DNA of 64,000 bases from Polynucleobacter sp. TUM22923 (GTDB lineage: Bacteria; Pseudomonadota; Gammaproteobacteria; Burkholderiales; Burkholderiaceae), in contig NZ_AP027274.1 of NCBI RefSeq assembly GCF_030295705.1, forward strand, positions 558,001 to 622,000. Reading direction: 5' to 3'. A program made the translations under genes and the position numbers. A model generated the notes under the pieces. The model was given only the letters and a program-made list of their open reading frames with translations. It had not been told where the DNA came from and searched no databases. This document shows positions 62,537-64,000 of this stretch, one piece after another. Position 1 is the first letter of the stretch, and each line of letters begins with the position of its first letter.

Positions 62537-63159
62537 TCAAATATCTTGTCAGCGCTCTAGTATTGTGCGTTTTAGTATCTTGTGCACTGCCTACCCGTGC
62601 CCCGATTACGCCGAGTAGTTGGTTGCTAGCACCCGAGCGAACTGGTCAGGCCTATAAACCCCGTACTGATTATTGGTTAAAGATTGGCGCTGTGACGGTT
62701 GCCCCACCGTTTGATGGAAAGTCATTGGTCTATCGACTGGGTGATCAGCGCTATGAAAAAGACTTTTATAACGTGTACAGCACCATTCCAGCAGAAATGT
62801 TTGCAAGTGCTGAGCGGCAGTGGCTCAATCAAGCTGGTATTTTTTCAGCAACATTAGGTCAGGGCAATGGCTTTTTTCCTTATTACACATTGCAAGCTAC
62901 AGTAAATGCGCTGTATGGTGACTATCGAGTAAAGCCAGAGGCCGTGGTGAGCGTAGAGTTTTTTCTTAGTGTTGAGACTGGCGGCAAACCTAATGCATTG
63001 ATCGGTGCAAATCAATATACCAAGCGGGTAACCCTGAAAGACAATACCCCACAAGCATTGGTTCAAGGTCAGCAGCAAGCGCTGGCAGAGATCTTTAAAG
63101 AGTACGAGGCACAGTTATATCAATATGCTGGTAATCTGCCTAAGCCATTTGGAAATTAA
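62533..63159 (+). CDS. ABC-type transport auxiliary lipoprotein (PqiC-like)
   Basis: A 208-residue lipoprotein with lipobox LVSCALP (about residues 14-20). The fold resembles the ABC_trans_aux/PqiC family: WLLAPERTGQ, WLKIGAVTVAPPFDGKSLVYR and the late QALVQGQQQALAEI. It probably docks the MCE assembly at the outer membrane. It overlaps the MCE gene by four bases and completes the transporter operon. Confidence 0.87.
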   Translation: MIKYLVSALVLCVLVSCALPTRAPITPSSWLLAPERTGQAYKPRTDYWLKIGAVTVAPPFDGKSLVYRLGDQRYEKDFYNVYSTIPAEMFASAERQWLNQAGIFSATLGQGNGFFPYYTLQATVNALYGDYRVKPEAVVSVEFFLSVETGGKPNALIGANQYTKRVTLKDNTPQALVQGQQQALAEIFKEYEAQLYQYAGNLPKPFGN

Positions 63160-63173
63160 TCGTTGAGGAAAAT

Positions 63174-63959
63174 ATGAATTTAGGGCTCGCGGGAAAAGTT
63201 GCATTAGTGCTGGCTTCAAGCCGCGGTTTAGGTCAGGCTATGGCCGTCTCTTTAGCTCAAGAGGGTGTGAAGGTTGCGGTGACCGGACGTAATGCCGATG
63301 GCTTAAAAAAATCAGTTGAGATGATTGAGGCTGCAGGCGGTAAAGCGCTGGCCTTGATTTGGGACCTATCGGATGCTAGCGTAATCGATGGCCTTGTCAC
63401 TCAAGTAGAGCAAGAGTTAGGTCCGATTGATATTCTGATTAACAATACGGGTGGTCCACCGCCAACGCCTGCTGCAGGTCAAGACCCTGCTTTATGGCAA
63501 AAGAGCTTTAATGACATGGTGCTTTCACTAATTGCCATTACGGACCGCGTATTGCCAGGAATGCGTCAGCGTAAATGGGGTCGCATTATTACCAGCACCA
63601 CATCTGGCGCTATTGCCCCGATCAAAAATCTGGCCATTTCTAATACGCTACGGGCGGCATTATTGGCTTGGTCTAAAACGTTAGCTGCAGAAGTCGCGGC
63701 TGATGGGGTAACCGTCAATATCATCATGCCGGGTCGTGTGGCTACTGATCGACTACGTCAATTAGATGAGGCACGTGCTCAGCGTGAAAATATAAGCTAT
63801 GAGGCGGTAGTGCAGTTGAGTCTGAAGCAAATTCCGATGGGTCGCTATGGTGATCCTAAAGAGTATGGTGATGCTGCTGCATTTTTGGCGAGTCAAAATG
63901 CCTCCTTCATTACCGGGTCAGTACTGCGGGTTGATGGCGGTCAAGTACAGGCTGTGTAA
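63174..63959 (+). CDS. SDR-family oxidoreductase
   Basis: A 261-residue short-chain dehydrogenase. The start GKVALVLASSRGLGQAMAVSL holds the cofactor loop (Ser-Ser-Arg-Gly-Leu-Gly), NNTGGPPP replaces NNAG, and the end FITGSVLRVDGGQ is typical. The usual catalytic Tyr-x3-Lys appears changed: after the Ser in STTSGAIAPIKNLAISNTLR, Asn stands where Tyr is expected, as in 3-oxoacyl-ACP reductase-like atypical members. It lies 14 bases after the lipoprotein gene, so it may share that transcript. Substrate unknown. Confidence 0.85.
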   Translation: MNLGLAGKVALVLASSRGLGQAMAVSLAQEGVKVAVTGRNADGLKKSVEMIEAAGGKALALIWDLSDASVIDGLVTQVEQELGPIDILINNTGGPPPTPAAGQDPALWQKSFNDMVLSLIAITDRVLPGMRQRKWGRIITSTTSGAIAPIKNLAISNTLRAALLAWSKTLAAEVAADGVTVNIIMPGRVATDRLRQLDEARAQRENISYEAVVQLSLKQIPMGRYGDPKEYGDAAAFLASQNASFITGSVLRVDGGQVQAV

Positions 63960-64000
63960 TTGTCGTGATCCTAAATGGCTTTCAACGAATTCAGAGGAAC
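63960..64000 (+). other. Window end; possible ribosome site of a following gene
   Basis: Forty bases without a gene, ending CAGAGGAAC, which resembles a Shine-Dalgarno sequence for a gene just beyond the window. Confidence 0.3.

Overview
The window looks like a chromosome segment of a freshwater betaproteobacterium of the family Burkholderiaceae, most like Polynucleobacter. This is inferred from gene content and protein character: two Bug-family tripartite tricarboxylate receptors, a phasin, an NAD-linked molybdenum/tungsten formate dehydrogenase, the rph-yicC-gmk-rpoZ-spoT-greB neighbourhood, and fairly AT-rich DNA for that family. No rRNA, CRISPR array or complete insertion sequence was found. 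Four tRNA genes are present: Leu(UAA), Ser(GGA), Ser(UGA) and Arg(ACG).

Layout. 1-650: a MazEF toxin-antitoxin pair. 650-4630: gamma-glutamyltransferase, a Bug solute receptor and an LrgAB/CidAB-like membrane pair, all on the minus strand. 4769-9601: a tight plus-strand run joining an isoquinoline-1-oxidoreductase-type molybdoenzyme to soxX, soxY, soxZ and soxA, with no soxB or soxCD in the window. 9607-13808: purU, two small envelope proteins and a penicillin-acylase-family gene split by one in-frame amber codon. 13942-21529: tRNA-Leu, panD, the minus-strand cluster fumA-murI-tonB-exbB-exbD, and divergent acs. 21586-27200: an accessory island beginning at tRNA-Ser(GGA), with small regulators, a stand-alone sigma-70 region-4 protein, a Cas4-like/DEDD nuclease of the DUF2779 type and an orphan HipB. 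27247-46999: metabolic and housekeeping genes (YciI, a DUF748 envelope protein, formate dehydrogenase, nadB, phasin, nadC, nadA, a parvulin, phosphomannomutase, pgi, an LhgO-like oxidase). 47000-48780: a second accessory patch around tRNA-Ser(UGA), made almost wholly of broken toxin-antitoxin genes. 48785-51930: a CoA-transferase, a Bug receptor and an enoyl-CoA hydratase. 51943-58862: hemW-rdgB-rph facing yicC-gmk-rpoZ-spoT. 58950-63959: greB, tRNA-Arg and an MCE/Mla-type lipid transporter operon with an SDR.

How it fits together. Acetyl-CoA synthetase, fumarase, formate oxidation, formyl-THF deformylation and possible thiosulfate oxidation suggest a heterotroph living on small organic acids with supplementary electron donors. 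nadB, nadC and nadA together make quinolinate-derived NAD. TonB-ExbB-ExbD, the MCE transporter, DUF748 and the LrgAB pair serve the envelope.

The most notable signals are: (1) the molybdoenzyme-sox operon, whose SoxY lacks the canonical GGCGG tail; (2) the same promoter/operator (TTCCCGATCGGGAA 16 bases ahead of TATAAT) at an orphan hipB and, 21 kb away, in front of a truncated hipA; (3) a duplicated segment of about 105 bases, carrying integrase-arm-like repeats, just 3' of both tRNA-Ser genes; (4) a 61-residue free sigma region 4; and (5) short imperfect tandem repeats in many intergenic gaps. All names are from reading the sequence; no database search was possible.
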